From the NCBI GenBank assembly GCA_016793645.1, contig JAEUHD010000059.1:1-45199 (forward strand): a DNA stretch of 45,199 nt. The letters are read 5' to 3'. The notes beneath the pieces are model-generated. The model was given only the letters and a program-made list of their open reading frames with translations. It was not told the DNA's origin and did not search any database. Both the position numbers and the translations under genes were made by a program. This stretch comes from Verrucomicrobiales bacterium. Its GTDB lineage: Bacteria > Verrucomicrobiota > Verrucomicrobiia > Limisphaerales > UBA9464. This document shows positions 35,212 through 43,823 of this stretch, piece by piece. Numbering within the stretch: the stretch's first letter is position 1; each line of letters opens with the position of its first letter.

Positions 35212-36345
35212 ATGCGCTGGGTCTGGCCCGCCGTCTTCTTCGGATTCTGGACCTTTGTCGGACTCGCCTTCGCCGGACAGCTCTACCTCACCCAGATCAA
35301 GGTGGGCCTGCCCGTGAGCTGGTCCTTCGCCCTCAAGCGTTCCCTGGGCGACTGGTACACGTTCGCCCTGCTCTCCGTCCCGGCCATCCTGCTGGCGCGG
35401 CGTTTTCCGCTCGGCAGCGCTCCGTTCCGGCTGCTCCTGACACTGCATCTGGTCGCCTGTGTGGTGTTCTCACTGGTCTGGACGCTCCTGCGCGCCGCCC
35501 TCGCCGTCTGGCTCACCGCCACCCCGTTCTCCGAAACCTTCCGCTATGCCCTGGTGGCCACCCTGGTGGTCAATGTGCTGGTGTACTGGGTCATCGTGGT
35601 GGCCACCCATGCCGTGGGATTCTACCGCGAATCCCAATCGCGGGAGCGCCGGGAACTGGAGCTGGAACGTCGGCTGACGGAAGCCCGCCTGCAGGCGCTC
35701 CAGATGCAGCTCAATCCGCACTTCCTGTTCAACGCACTCCACGGCATCAGCACGCTGATGTACCGGGACGTGGATGCCGCGGACCGAATGCTGATCCGCC
35801 TGAGCGAACTGCTGCGGGCGGCCCTGGACCGTTCCGGGGAACACAGCGTTCCCCTCCGCGATGAACTGGCGTTTCTCGACCGGTACCTGGACATCGAGCA
35901 GATCCGGTTCGGGGACCATCTGGCGGTCCGGAGGGAGATCGACCCCGCCACCCTGAACACCCCCGTCCCGAGCCTTATCCTCCAACCGCTCGTCGAGAAC
36001 GCGATCAAGCACGGCATCGAGCCCCAGGTCCGGGCCGGAATCATTACGCTGCGGGCGCGTCCGGCCGGACCGGACCGGCTCCATCTGGAAGTGGAGGACA
36101 ACGGGACCGGGCTCGATCCTGACCTTCCGCCCGAGCCGGGCATCGGACTCACCAACTGCCGGAGCCGGCTGGAGCAATTGTACGGCGGGGCGGCCACCCT
36201 GGAGTTGCTGCCGGGTTCCGACCGGGGATTGCGGGTGGTTCTGGAGATCCCCTCGGCATCCACTGCCATAGCTTCAGGCTCCGGGGAACATTCCCGGGAG
36301 GGCCGGGACCGCCTCTTCCCGGGTCCTTTGGGGGAAATCCGTTGA
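35212..36345 (+). CDS. LytS/YehU-type sensor histidine kinase
   Basis: A 377-aa membrane kinase starting MRWVWPAVFFGFW. Four transmembrane segments occupy residues 1-136 (WTFVGLAFAGQLYL, FALLSVPAILLA, LLTLHLVACVVFSLVW, ALVATLVVNVLVYWVIVV). A coiled linker with RRELELERRLTEARLQALQMQ leads to LNPHFLFNALHG (phospho-acceptor His 170), the His_kinase (PF06580) signature. The ATPase part has LILQPLVENAIKHGIEP (N-box), VEDNGTGLD and GIGLTNCRSRLEQLYG. Kinases of this type normally pair with a LytTR response regulator, and none is adjacent. An upstream extension to 35104 runs into the REP cluster and is unlikely. Confidence 0.92.
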   Translation: MRWVWPAVFFGFWTFVGLAFAGQLYLTQIKVGLPVSWSFALKRSLGDWYTFALLSVPAILLARRFPLGSAPFRLLLTLHLVACVVFSLVWTLLRAALAVWLTATPFSETFRYALVATLVVNVLVYWVIVVATHAVGFYRESQSRERRELELERRLTEARLQALQMQLNPHFLFNALHGISTLMYRDVDAADRMLIRLSELLRAALDRSGEHSVPLRDELAFLDRYLDIEQIRFGDHLAVRREIDPATLNTPVPSLILQPLVENAIKHGIEPQVRAGIITLRARPAGPDRLHLEVEDNGTGLDPDLPPEPGIGLTNCRSRLEQLYGGAATLELLPGSDRGLRVVLEIPSASTAIASGSGEHSREGRDRLFPGPLGEIR

Positions 36346-36405
36346 CGCCCCCGGCTTTGCGAACAGACTGCGCCTAGACTTGAGCCGCTTTGAACCGATT
36401 TGCTG

Positions 36406-37554
36406 ATGAGCACCGCTGAAAACCCCGCCACCGCCGCCAATGTTTCCAAGGGACTTGAAGGAGTCATCGCCGCGCATACGCGCCTGAGCGACGTCCGCGG
36501 TGACGTCGGAAAACTGATCTACTGCGGATACGACATCGACGAGCTGGCGGGAAAGGTCAGCTACGAGGAGGTCGTGTACCTGCTGCACCACAATCATCTT
36601 CCCAACGCCAAGGAACTGGCCGAACTCAAGTCCGTGCTGGCCGGCTATCGCGAGCTGCCGCAGGGGGTCATCGACCTTCTGGTCAAACTCCCGGCCGATT
36701 GTCCTCCGATGCACGCCATCCGGACCGGCGTCAGCGCCCTCGGGTGTTATGACACCGTGGCGGACGACGACACGATGGACGCCCAGCGCCGCAAGGCGTT
36801 GCGCCTGATCGCGCAAATCCCGGTGGTGACCGCCTACTTCCACCGCGCCCGCCAGGGCAAGCCGCTCGTGCATCCCGACGCCACCCTCGGCGAGGCGGCG
36901 AACTTCCTGTACATGATCGACGGGGAGAAGCCTTCGGAGGAGAAGGTCAACACGATGGACATGTGCTATGTCCTCCATGCCGACCATGGCATGAACGCCT
37001 CCACCTTCAGCGCACGGGTGACCATCGCCACCCTGAGCGACATGTATTCGGCGATCACCACCGCCATTGGCACGCTCAAGGGACCGCTCCACGGTGGCGC
37101 CAACGAGGGCGTGATCAAGATGCTGCAGGAAATCGGATCGCTCGAGGGAGTGGACGCCTATGTGGCGGAGTCGCTGGCCCAGAAGCGCAAGATCATGGGC
37201 ATCGGCCACCGCGTGTACAAGGTGCTCGACCCCCGGGCGCCGCACCTCAAGCGCATGGCGCAGATCCTCTCCGCGAAACTGGGCGATCCGAAGTGGATCC
37301 AGATGTCGGAGCGCATCGCCAGCCTGATGCTGGAGAAGAAGAACCTCCACGCGAACGTCGATTTCTACAGCGCCACGGTCTATTTCAGCCTCGGCATCCC
37401 CACCGACCTCTTCACCCCGATCTTCGCCATCGCCCGCACCAGCGGCTGGACCGCCCACGTGCTGGAGCAGCTCGCCGACAACCGGCTCATCCGGCCGCAG
37501 TCGGTGTACACGGGGCCGGTCGGACTCAAGGTCGTGCCCCTCGCCCAGCGGTGA
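36406..37554 (+). CDS. gltA: Citrate synthase
   Basis: A 382-aa enzyme condensing oxaloacetate and acetyl-CoA, the entry to the TCA cycle. Catalytic regions are seen in HADHGMNASTFSARV, KGPLHGGANEGV, KIMGIGHRVYKVLDPRAPHL and ANVDFYSATVYFSLGIP, giving the expected two His and one Asp. The short N-terminus and length match the dimeric, Gram-positive-like or 2-methylcitrate-synthase-like group, so activity on propionyl-CoA is possible. The ATG at 36406 follows a TTG and CTG in frame. It is 60 bp downstream of the kinase gene. REP cluster 2 begins just after the stop. Confidence 0.94.
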   Translation: MSTAENPATAANVSKGLEGVIAAHTRLSDVRGDVGKLIYCGYDIDELAGKVSYEEVVYLLHHNHLPNAKELAELKSVLAGYRELPQGVIDLLVKLPADCPPMHAIRTGVSALGCYDTVADDDTMDAQRRKALRLIAQIPVVTAYFHRARQGKPLVHPDATLGEAANFLYMIDGEKPSEEKVNTMDMCYVLHADHGMNASTFSARVTIATLSDMYSAITTAIGTLKGPLHGGANEGVIKMLQEIGSLEGVDAYVAESLAQKRKIMGIGHRVYKVLDPRAPHLKRMAQILSAKLGDPKWIQMSERIASLMLEKKNLHANVDFYSATVYFSLGIPTDLFTPIFAIARTSGWTAHVLEQLADNRLIRPQSVYTGPVGLKVVPLAQR

Positions 37555-37572
37555 ACCGCTGGACCCCGGTTC

Positions 37573-37910
37573 GTTGTGCAGGCTTCAGCCTGTGGTCCGG
37601 GGACGCGGGGGCGGCCGTTGGGCGGGGGAGCAGCCTGAAGGCTGGACTACGAACGAGCGGCACCGATCAGCGCGTTTGTAGTGCAGGCTTCAGCCTGTGG
37701 TCCGGGGGCGCGAGGGCGGCCGTTGGGCGGCGGGGGAGCAGCCTGAAGGCTGGACTACGAACGAGCGGCACCGATCAGTGCGTTTGTAGTGCAGGCTTCA
37801 GCCTGTGGTCCGGGGACGCGAGGGCGGCCGTTGGGCGGGGGAGCAGCCTGAAGGCTGGACTACGAACGAGTGGCACCGATCAGTGCGTTTGTAGCGCAGG
37901 CTTCAGGCCG
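37573..37910. repeat. REP-like palindromic repeat cluster 2 (three units plus a fragment)
   Basis: Units at 37573-37650, 37678-37758 and 37786-37863 and a truncated copy at 37891-37910. They share the terminal sequences of cluster 1 (TGCAGGCTTCAGCCTG and CAGCCTGAAGGCTGGACTAC), but the central part differs (TGGTCCGGGG, GCGGCCGTTGGGCGG). The 27-bp spacers (GAACGAG-GGCACCGATCAG-GCGTTT) are nearly identical between copies, so whole unit-plus-spacer blocks were duplicated. The cluster lies between citrate synthase and vapB. Confidence 0.93.
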
Positions 37911-37970
37911 TCCGGTCCGCTCCAATTCCCGGTGAGCCCACGGATTGGCGACGCAAAACCAAAATTTTTA

Positions 37971-38008
37971 TTGCGCGGCGGCACCAAATGCCATACTCGG
38001 TATGGCAT
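37971..38008 (+). promoter_or_regulatory. Palindromic operator and promoter overlapping the vapB start
   Basis: Half-sites ATGCCATAC (37988-37996) and GTATGGCAT (38000-38008) are separated by TCG. The last two bases are the AT of the vapB ATG at 38007. CATACT (37992-37997) is a good -10 candidate, with TTGCGC (37971-37976) as a possible -35 at a short 15-bp spacing. An AAAATTTTTATT run lies just upstream. The message is likely leaderless and repressed by the VapBC complex. Confidence 0.7.
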
Positions 38009-38273
38009 GAAGATGACGCTTCACATTGACGAAGCGCTCCTGGAGCGGGTCACGGCGATCTACGGCTGCGAAAGCAAGACCGCCGCCGTTGCCCTGGCCC
38101 TCGGGGAACTGGAGCGGCGGCACAAACTCCGGGGCTACGCCGACCGGGGGCTGGGCTTCACCGCCGACGAGCTCCGGGAAGCCGTGGATCCCGCCTACGA
38201 CCTCATGGCCACGCGGTACGGTGCCGCTGCCGGAGCGACCGCCAAGTCCCATGGCCGCCGTAGTGCTCGTTGA
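38007..38273 (+). CDS. vapB: VapB-type antitoxin
   Basis: An 88-aa protein. The N-terminal MKMTLHIDEALLERVTAIYG, followed by SKTAAVALALGELERRHKL, is the ribbon-helix-helix pattern of type II VapB antitoxins (one strand, then two helices). The C-terminal half (GFTADELREAVDPAYDL) is the toxin-binding tail; it ends in a basic stretch SHGRRSAR that overlaps the toxin gene. ATG 38013 is a second possible start. The operator occupies the Shine-Dalgarno position. It overlaps vapC by 23 bp, the usual coupled arrangement. Confidence 0.88.
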   Translation: MKMTLHIDEALLERVTAIYGCESKTAAVALALGELERRHKLRGYADRGLGFTADELREAVDPAYDLMATRYGAAAGATAKSHGRRSAR

Positions 38274-38652
38274 CAGCAGTGTCTGGATCCATCTGATGCG
38301 GACGGGGAAGGACCCCGTCCGCGAACTGGTCAGCCGGGCCCGGACTTTGGACCTGGCTACGTGCGGCATGGTCCGATTGGAGGTTCTACGCGGGGTCGTC
38401 CGGCGTCCGGTCCGGGAGGCCATTGAGGCCTTCATGAACGTCATGATTTACGCGCCGACCGACAACCGGATCTGGGACGCCGCCACGGAGGACGCCTGGA
38501 AGCTGGGCCGCCAGGGAATCACCCTGCCCGCCCAGGATTTTGTCATCGCCGCCTGTGCGCGCCGCATCGAAGCGGCGGTACTGACCTTTGACGCGCATTT
38601 CTTGGACATCCCGGGCATTCCGGTGATGTCCTCTTTGGACGAGCTGCACTGA
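38251..38652 (+). CDS. vapC: VapC-type PIN-domain ribonuclease toxin
   Basis: A 133-aa endoribonuclease toxin. It opens MAAVVLVDSSVWIHL with catalytic Asp 8. MVRLEVLRG supplies Glu 44, LPAQDFVIAACA supplies Asp 96 and VLTFDAHFLDI supplies Asp 114, so the acidic quartet that binds Mg2+ is complete. The gene is intact, unlike the PIN relic at 22964-23132. It is translationally coupled to vapB. Its stop is 6 bp before the sucC ATG, so readthrough into sucC is possible. Confidence 0.92.
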   Translation: MAAVVLVDSSVWIHLMRTGKDPVRELVSRARTLDLATCGMVRLEVLRGVVRRPVREAIEAFMNVMIYAPTDNRIWDAATEDAWKLGRQGITLPAQDFVIAACARRIEAAVLTFDAHFLDIPGIPVMSSLDELH

Positions 38653-38658
38653 TTTTTC

Positions 38659-39864
38659 ATGAACATTCACGAGTACCAGGCCAAGCAGTTGCTGAAACAA
38701 TACGGCGTCGCCGTCCCCCCGGGCGAATCCTGCCAGACCATCACCGAAGCCAAGGCCATCGCCGAAAAGCTCTTTGCCGCCGGGCAGACGCTTCTGGTCG
38801 TCAAGTCGCAGATCCACGCCGGTGGACGCGGCAAGGGAACCTTCACCCACGGCTTCCAGGGCGGCGTCAAGCTGGTGAAGTCGGTCGAGGAGGCGGTCCA
38901 CGTCGCGGGCAACATGCTCAGCAAGACGCTGGTCACCAAGCAGACCGGTCCCGAGGGCCGGGTGGTCGGCACGCTGCTCATCGCCGGCGCCGAGAAGATC
39001 AAGCGCGAGTTCTACCTCGCCGTCCTGCTCGACCGTGCGAATTCGCGTCCGCTGGTAATGGCCAGCACCGAGGGTGGCATGGACATCGAGGAGGTCGCCG
39101 CCAAGACCCCGGAAAAGATCTTCAAGGAGCACATTGATCCCGCCGTCGGGCTCATGCCCTACCAGGCCCGGAAGATCGCCGCGGCGCTCGGACTCAAGGG
39201 CGACGTCTTCAACCAGGCCTGCAAGCTGATTGCCGGCGTTTACAAGACGTGGTGGGAATGCGACGCCTCCATGGTGGAGATCAACCCGCTGGCGATCGTC
39301 GAAACCGCGGACGGCAAGGAGGCGATCATGTGCGTGGACGCCAAGATCGGGCTCGACGACAACGCGCTCTACCGCCACCCGAACATCGTGGCCATGCGGG
39401 ACCTCGCCGAGGAATCCCCGCTGGAGGTCGAGGCCAGCAAGTTCAGCCTCAACTACATCAAGCTCGACGGAAACATCGCCTGCCTCGTCAACGGCGCCGG
39501 ACTCGCGATGTCCACCATGGACATCATCCAGCACTTCGGCGGCAGCCCGGCCAACTTCCTCGACGTCGGGGGTGGTGCCTCCAAGGACCAGGTCGCCGCG
39601 GCGTTCCGCATCATCCTGAGCGACCCGTCCGTGAAGGGCATCCTCGTGAACATCTTCGGCGGCATCATGGACTGCAACGTGATCGCCACCGGCATCGTGG
39701 AGGCCGTGAAGGAAACCGGACTCTCCATCCCGCTCGTGGTCCGCCTCGAGGGCAACAACGTGGCCGCTGGACGCAACACCCTGGCCGAGTCCGGACTCAA
39801 GCTGACCTCCGGCGACTCGATGGCCGATGCCGCCAGGAAGGTGGTCGCGGCCGTCAACGGCTGA
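38659..39864 (+). CDS. sucC: Succinyl-CoA synthetase beta subunit
   Basis: A 401-aa subunit, [20 protein letters not shown], with ATP-grasp features: [16 protein letters not shown] near 55, [16 protein letters not shown] near 210 and [14 protein letters not shown] after it. The C-terminal ligase domain has [32 protein letters not shown] and [16 protein letters not shown]. It binds ADP or GDP and, with SucD, makes succinate from succinyl-CoA with substrate-level phosphorylation. It starts 6 bp after vapC and is separated from sucD by a VOC gene. Confidence 0.95.
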   Translation: MNIHEYQAKQLLKQYGVAVPPGESCQTITEAKAIAEKLFAAGQTLLVVKSQIHAGGRGKGTFTHGFQGGVKLVKSVEEAVHVAGNMLSKTLVTKQTGPEGRVVGTLLIAGAEKIKREFYLAVLLDRANSRPLVMASTEGGMDIEEVAAKTPEKIFKEHIDPAVGLMPYQARKIAAALGLKGDVFNQACKLIAGVYKTWWECDASMVEINPLAIVETADGKEAIMCVDAKIGLDDNALYRHPNIVAMRDLAEESPLEVEASKFSLNYIKLDGNIACLVNGAGLAMSTMDIIQHFGGSPANFLDVGGGASKDQVAAAFRIILSDPSVKGILVNIFGGIMDCNVIATGIVEAVKETGLSIPLVVRLEGNNVAAGRNTLAESGLKLTSGDSMADAARKVVAAVNG

Positions 39865-39876
39865 GCCCCGCCTCCC

Positions 39877-40254
39877 ATGATCCGCGCGACCGAAATCGCC
39901 TTCTCCGCCTACCCGGTGACCGACATGGCCCGGGCCCGGGAATTTTATGAAGGCATCCTGGGGCTCAAGCCGACCTACCTCGTCGGTGAGCCCGGGGGCA
40001 TGCAATGGACCGAGTACGACATCGGTTCCGGAACCCTTTCCATCGGGGTTGCCCCCGGATGGAAGCCCAGTTCCGATGGATGCTGCGCCGCGCTGGAGGT
40101 TGAGGAATTCGACGCCGCCATCCAGCACCTGAAGGATCGTCAGGTCCGCTTCAAGATGGACCCGTTCCCCACCCCCGTCTGCCGGATGGCCTTCATCTAC
40201 GATCCCGACGGAAACGTCCTCTGCATCCACAAACGCAATTCCCACCCGCACTAA
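39877..40254 (+). CDS. VOC-family (glyoxalase-like) protein
   Basis: A 125-aa protein: MIRATEIAFSAYPVTDMARA, then REFYEGILGLKPTYL, TEYDIGSGTLSIGV, CCAALEVEEFDAAIQHL and MAFIYDPDGNVLCIHKR. These two beta-alpha-beta-beta-beta modules are one VOC protomer. The final DPDGN-x-L-x-I-H is the typical metal-site region, with His and Glu-type ligands partly altered. Activity is unknown. It is inserted between sucC (12 bp gap) and sucD (63 bp gap, with a TCCCGG/CCGGGA hairpin). That position suggests a link to CoA-thioester metabolism, but it could be chance. Confidence 0.9.
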   Translation: MIRATEIAFSAYPVTDMARAREFYEGILGLKPTYLVGEPGGMQWTEYDIGSGTLSIGVAPGWKPSSDGCCAALEVEEFDAAIQHLKDRQVRFKMDPFPTPVCRMAFIYDPDGNVLCIHKRNSHPH

Positions 40255-40317
40255 GACATCACGGCCCCGATCCCGGGAATTCCGGGACCACGGGCCACTG
40301 ACTCCCGATTTTCGCCC

Positions 40318-41217
40318 ATGTCCATTCTCGTCACCCCAAAAACCAAGGTTCTTGTCCAGGGCATCACCGGCTCCTTCGGCGGCCGCCACGCCCAACTCTC
40401 CATCGACTACGGCACCCAGGTCGTCGCCGGCGTTACGCCGGGCAAGGGCGGCCAGTTCTTTGAACACAAGGGCACCCGCGTCCCGATTTTCGACACCGTC
40501 GCCGAGGCGGTCCGCGAAACCGGCGCCACCGCCAGCGCGGTGTTTGTGCCACCGCCCTTCGCCGCCGACGCGATTCTGGAGGGTGTGGATGCCGGACTCG
40601 ACCTCGTCGTCGCCATCACCGAGGGCATCCCGGTCAACGACATGGTGCGGGCCAAGCGGGCCATGCAGGGTTCCAAGACCCGGCTCATCGGACCCAACTG
40701 CCCCGGCATCGTGACGCCGGGCGAGGGACCGGACAGCCATGGCGGCTGCCGCATCGGCATCGCCCCCGGCTACATCCACAAGCGCGGCAACATCGGCGTC
40801 GTCAGCCGCTCGGGAACCCTCACCTACGAGGCCGTGTACCAGTTAACCGTCCGAGGTGTCGGACAGAGCACGTGCGTGGGCATCGGCGGCGACCCGGTCA
40901 ACGGCACGTCGCATCTCGACGTCATCCAGTTGTTCATGGCCGATCCCGAGACCAAGGGCATCATCATGATCGGTGAAATCGGCGGCTCGGCCGAGGAGGA
41001 GGCCGCCGAATGGATCGCCAAGCACGGCACCAAGCCGGTCGCCGGCTTCATCGCGGGTGCCACCGCCCCTCCGGGACGCCGAATGGGCCACGCCGGCGCC
41101 ATTGTCAGCGGCGGCAAGGGCACTGCCGAGGCAAAGATTGCCGCATTCCGCGCCGCCGGCATCGGGATCGCCGCGACGCCCAGCGACATGGCGGACACGT
41201 TGCTGAAAATGATGTAG
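40318..41217 (+). CDS. sucD: Succinyl-CoA synthetase alpha subunit
   Basis: A 299-aa subunit. The CoA-binding Rossmann part has [21 protein letters not shown] and [24 protein letters not shown] and [21 protein letters not shown] follow, and the phosphohistidine site is [14 protein letters not shown] with His 258. Together with SucC it forms the heterodimer or heterotetramer. Length is normal. The C-terminus ends [10 protein letters not shown]. The gene is downstream of VOC, probably in the same transcript as sucC. Confidence 0.95.
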   Translation: MSILVTPKTKVLVQGITGSFGGRHAQLSIDYGTQVVAGVTPGKGGQFFEHKGTRVPIFDTVAEAVRETGATASAVFVPPPFAADAILEGVDAGLDLVVAITEGIPVNDMVRAKRAMQGSKTRLIGPNCPGIVTPGEGPDSHGGCRIGIAPGYIHKRGNIGVVSRSGTLTYEAVYQLTVRGVGQSTCVGIGGDPVNGTSHLDVIQLFMADPETKGIIMIGEIGGSAEEEAAEWIAKHGTKPVAGFIAGATAPPGRRMGHAGAIVSGGKGTAEAKIAAFRAAGIGIAATPSDMADTLLKMM

Positions 41218-41271
41218 TCCGGGATCCTGGTCCGCCCGCACTCACTCCCATTGAGGGGCGGACCTGACGCC

Positions 41272-42111
41272 ATGGCCCTGCTCAACCTCCTCCTCGACCT
41301 GGTGGCGCTGGTCCTGTTCCTGTCGGGGCTGGGGGTGGGCACCCGGATGCCGGCGCACCGCGCCGGGACACTGCTCAGCAATCTCAAGCTCGCGGAGAGC
41401 AGCCGCGCCCGGCGCTGGCCCCTGTTCGGAGGACTCGCCGCACTGCTGATCCTGCGTCCCTGGGTGTACGCGCCCCTGGCGGAGGTCACCGGATGGGTCC
41501 CCACCTGGAATCCCACGCCGGCCGCCGTCCCGTTCCGCGCCGACTTCGCCAGCCGGCTGCTCGTGTATTCCGCGATCAGTTTCATCTGGACGCTCCTTCA
41601 GTTCCTGACCTGGCTGCTCTTCGCCGCCGTGCTGGCGCGGGGAACTCGGGAGCCGTCCGCGTGGAGCCGATTCTTCCAGGACATGCTCGGCCCCCTCGCA
41701 CGCCTTCCGACCGCCCTTCTGCTGTTCCTTCCAGCCCTGTTCGCCGCGACCCTGTGGCTGGGACTGTCGCTGCCCCTTCAATGGCTGCGGCTCCTGCCCC
41801 TGGAGCACTCCTGGCGGCACCCGGCCCTGCAGGCCGTTCTCATCGGTGCCGGAGCCTGGGTGTCCGGCGGCTGGATGATCTGCGGCCTGCTGCTGCTCCG
41901 CCTGGTGAACACCTATGTTTATCTCGGGACGCATCCCTTCTGGGATTTTGTCCATCAGGTGGGTGGCGTCGCGCTCCGGCCCCTGGAATGGCTGCCCGCC
42001 CGGTTCGGCAAACTCGACCTCACCGCACTCGCGGGAGCCCTCGTCATCGGGTTCGCCACGCACCTCTCCGAACGGGGCCTCGCCCATCTCTACTTTCACC
42101 TCCGCCCATGA
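41272..42111 (+). CDS. YggT-like multi-span membrane protein
   Basis: A 279-aa protein with about six hydrophobic segments (LLNLLLDLVALVLFLSGLGV, FGGLAALLILRPWVY, FIWTLLQFLTWLLFAAVL, LPTALLLFLPALFAATLW, GGWMICGLLLLRLVNTYVY, LAGALVIGFATHL). It resembles a double-YggT arrangement, each half being a two-helix unit, though the match is loose. In many bacteria yggT precedes yggU, and here the ATGA overlap at 42108 joins the two genes, which supports the assignment. Function is not well established; YggT homologues have roles in osmotic stress and membrane organisation. Confidence 0.72.
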   Translation: MALLNLLLDLVALVLFLSGLGVGTRMPAHRAGTLLSNLKLAESSRARRWPLFGGLAALLILRPWVYAPLAEVTGWVPTWNPTPAAVPFRADFASRLLVYSAISFIWTLLQFLTWLLFAAVLARGTREPSAWSRFFQDMLGPLARLPTALLLFLPALFAATLWLGLSLPLQWLRLLPLEHSWRHPALQAVLIGAGAWVSGGWMICGLLLLRLVNTYVYLGTHPFWDFVHQVGGVALRPLEWLPARFGKLDLTALAGALVIGFATHLSERGLAHLYFHLRP

Positions 42112-42404
42112 GTTTCCCGCCCTTCCTCCGGGCCCAGGGCGACGCCGTGATGCTCTCGGTGAAGGTCCAACCCCGTGCCGGGCGAACGGAAATGGCGGGA
42201 ATCCTGAACCAGGAACTCAAAGTCCGCGTCGCCGCTCCCCCGGTGGATTCCGCCGCCAACGAAGCCCTGGTGGAGTTCATCGCCAAGTCCCTCGGCCTCC
42301 CCCGCCGCGCCGTCACCCTCGTCCGCGGCCAGACCTCCAAGCACAAGGTGATCCAAATTGAGGGAATGTCGCTGGAAGGGGTGGCGGAGAGGTTGGGTGG
42401 GTAG
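42108..42404 (+). CDS. yggU: DUF167 / YggU-family protein
   Basis: A 98-aa protein: MSFPPFLRAQGDAVMLSVKV, then QPRAGRTEMAGI, LKVRVAAPPVDSAANEALVE, FIAKSLGLPRRAVTLVRGQT and SKHKVIQIEGM. The V-x-P-x-A-x-x-x-x-I and P-P-V-D-x-x-A-N-x-x-L motifs are diagnostic of DUF167. Cytosolic, function unknown. It is translationally coupled to the membrane gene by ATGA. The stop lies at the start of a heptamer-repeat island. Confidence 0.95.
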   Translation: MSFPPFLRAQGDAVMLSVKVQPRAGRTEMAGILNQELKVRVAAPPVDSAANEALVEFIAKSLGLPRRAVTLVRGQTSKHKVIQIEGMSLEGVAERLGG

Positions 42405-42524
42405 TCAGTGGTTCGTGGTCAGTAGTTTGTGGTTCTTGGTCATTGGTCATTGGTCATTGGTCATTGGTCCGTGGTCCGTGGTCCGCGGCGACTGACGACT
42501 GACGACTGACGACTGACGAATGAC
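42404..42524. repeat. Heptamer-repeat island with inverted halves
   Basis: The left half is a run of 7-bp units (TCAGTGG, TTCGTGG, TCAGTAG and others, then TCATTGG four times and TCCGTGG). The right half is CGACTGA four times and CGAATGA, whose complement is TCAGTCG and TCATTCG. The two halves therefore form an imperfect inverted pair around GCGG near 42485. It lies between yggU and hemW. The same register is seen at 32702-32748. It resembles the short tandemly repeated heptanucleotides (STRR) known in cyanobacteria. Confidence 0.88.
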
Positions 42525-42578
42525 CACCAACAAATATTGCCCCTCCCGACCAACGCCACCCCACTGTACCCTCATACC

Positions 42579-43805
42579 ATGCCGCCGGAGCCTGTCCGCA
42601 GCCTCTACATCCATGTGCCGTTCTGTGCGCACAAGTGTGAGTACTGCGCGTTCTACTCAGCCCCACCGGGCGGCGACCAGGTCCAGCGCTACGTCGCCGC
42701 ACTGGTGCGGGAACTGGAATGGATCTCGGACGACTGCCGTCCGGACACCGTGTTCTTCGGCGGCGGAACGCCGTCGCTGCTGACGCTCGCCCAGTGGGAA
42801 ACGGTGCTCGGCGCGATGCATCGCCTCGGACTCGCCGGGCCCGCCGAATGGACCGTGGAGTGCAATCCCGCCACGGTGTCCGCGGACAAGGCACGCCTGC
42901 TCCGCGACGCGGGGGTGAACCGGATCTCCATGGGGGTCCAGTCCTTCGATGGCGCCCTGTTGGAACGACTCGGGCGCATCCACACCCGGGACCAGGTCTT
43001 CCGCAGCTTCGACATCCTGCGCCAGGCCGGATTCTCCAACGTGAACATCGACCTCATGTTCGCCATCCCGGGACAAACCCTCGACGTGTGGCGAAGCACC
43101 ATCGCCGAGGCACTGCGGTTGGGCACCGAACACCTGAGCTGCTACGAGGTGATCTACGAGGACGACACGCCCCTCTACGAGCAACTGAAAGCGGGGCAGT
43201 TTGATGTCGATGAGGATCTCACCTGCACGATGTACGACGAACTCGTGGACCGGCTCGCGGATGCGGGCTTCCGCCAGTACGAGATCGCCAACTTTGCGCG
43301 CTCGGTCCCCGGGGAATCCCCGGACGCCATTCCGTCCCGGGCCTGCCGCCACAATGTCGGCTACTGGCGCGGACGCGACAGCTACGGACTCGGCCCCAGC
43401 GCCAGCGAATACGTGCGGGGCCTGCGTGCCCGGAACTGGGCCAACACCACGCTCTATTGTGAGCAACTGGAGCGCGGCCGCCGGGCGAAGGAGTTTGCGG
43501 AGGCCCTGTCCCCCCTCGCCCGCGCCGGCGAACTCGCGGCCTTCGGACTCCGCATGAACGCCGGCTGGCCGTTTGCCGAATTCCGCGAACGCACCGGCTT
43601 CGACCTGAAGACCGGCTGGGCGGAGGAGATCCGGAACCTGTGCGCCCGCGGCTGGGGCGAGGTGACCGACACCGCGTTCCGCCTCACCCGGAGCGGGCTT
43701 CGGTTTGCGGACACCGCGGCCGCCCTGATGCTGCGGCCGGAGGCCCCGGCGTCCGAAAACGCACGACCCAGCGCGGGTTCACGAATTCCGCTGAAGGCGG
43801 CCTGA
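42579..43805 (+). CDS. hemW: Radical SAM HemW-like protein
   Basis: A 408-aa protein from ATG 42579 (MPPEPVRSLYIHVPF). The radical SAM motif CAHKCEYC gives Cys 16, 20 and 23 for the 4Fe-4S cluster. FFGGGTPSLL, VECNPATV, RISMGVQSF and IDLMFAIPGQT follow, then the C-terminal HemW/HemN segment with SYGLGPSASEYV. HemW is a heme chaperone distinct from HemN; the short N-terminal domain and the absence of the fourth Cys of HemN fit HemW. The earlier TTG at 42537 is a weak alternative start. The gene converges with marC. Confidence 0.9.
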   Translation: MPPEPVRSLYIHVPFCAHKCEYCAFYSAPPGGDQVQRYVAALVRELEWISDDCRPDTVFFGGGTPSLLTLAQWETVLGAMHRLGLAGPAEWTVECNPATVSADKARLLRDAGVNRISMGVQSFDGALLERLGRIHTRDQVFRSFDILRQAGFSNVNIDLMFAIPGQTLDVWRSTIAEALRLGTEHLSCYEVIYEDDTPLYEQLKAGQFDVDEDLTCTMYDELVDRLADAGFRQYEIANFARSVPGESPDAIPSRACRHNVGYWRGRDSYGLGPSASEYVRGLRARNWANTTLYCEQLERGRRAKEFAEALSPLARAGELAAFGLRMNAGWPFAEFRERTGFDLKTGWAEEIRNLCARGWGEVTDTAFRLTRSGLRFADTAAALMLRPEAPASENARPSAGSRIPLKAA

Positions 43806-43823
43806 GGGACCGGGGGCTCAGGC
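43800..43823. terminator. Hairpin spanning two convergent stop codons
   Basis: GCCTGAG (43800-43806) and CTCAGGC (43817-43823) form a perfect 7-bp stem. It includes the hemW TGA on one arm and the marC TGA on the other. No T-tract on either side. Confidence 0.5.

Noticed and set aside
34830..37910. Possible CRISPR array in the repeat clusters
   Set aside because: Units of about 80 bp are palindromic, spacers are nearly identical, and there are no cas genes.
38386..40779. 797-codon minus-strand frame opposite sucC, the VOC gene and sucD
   Set aside because: It is antisense to three clearly conserved genes and has typical GC-codon shadow composition (Asp, Gly, His, Val rich) without motifs.
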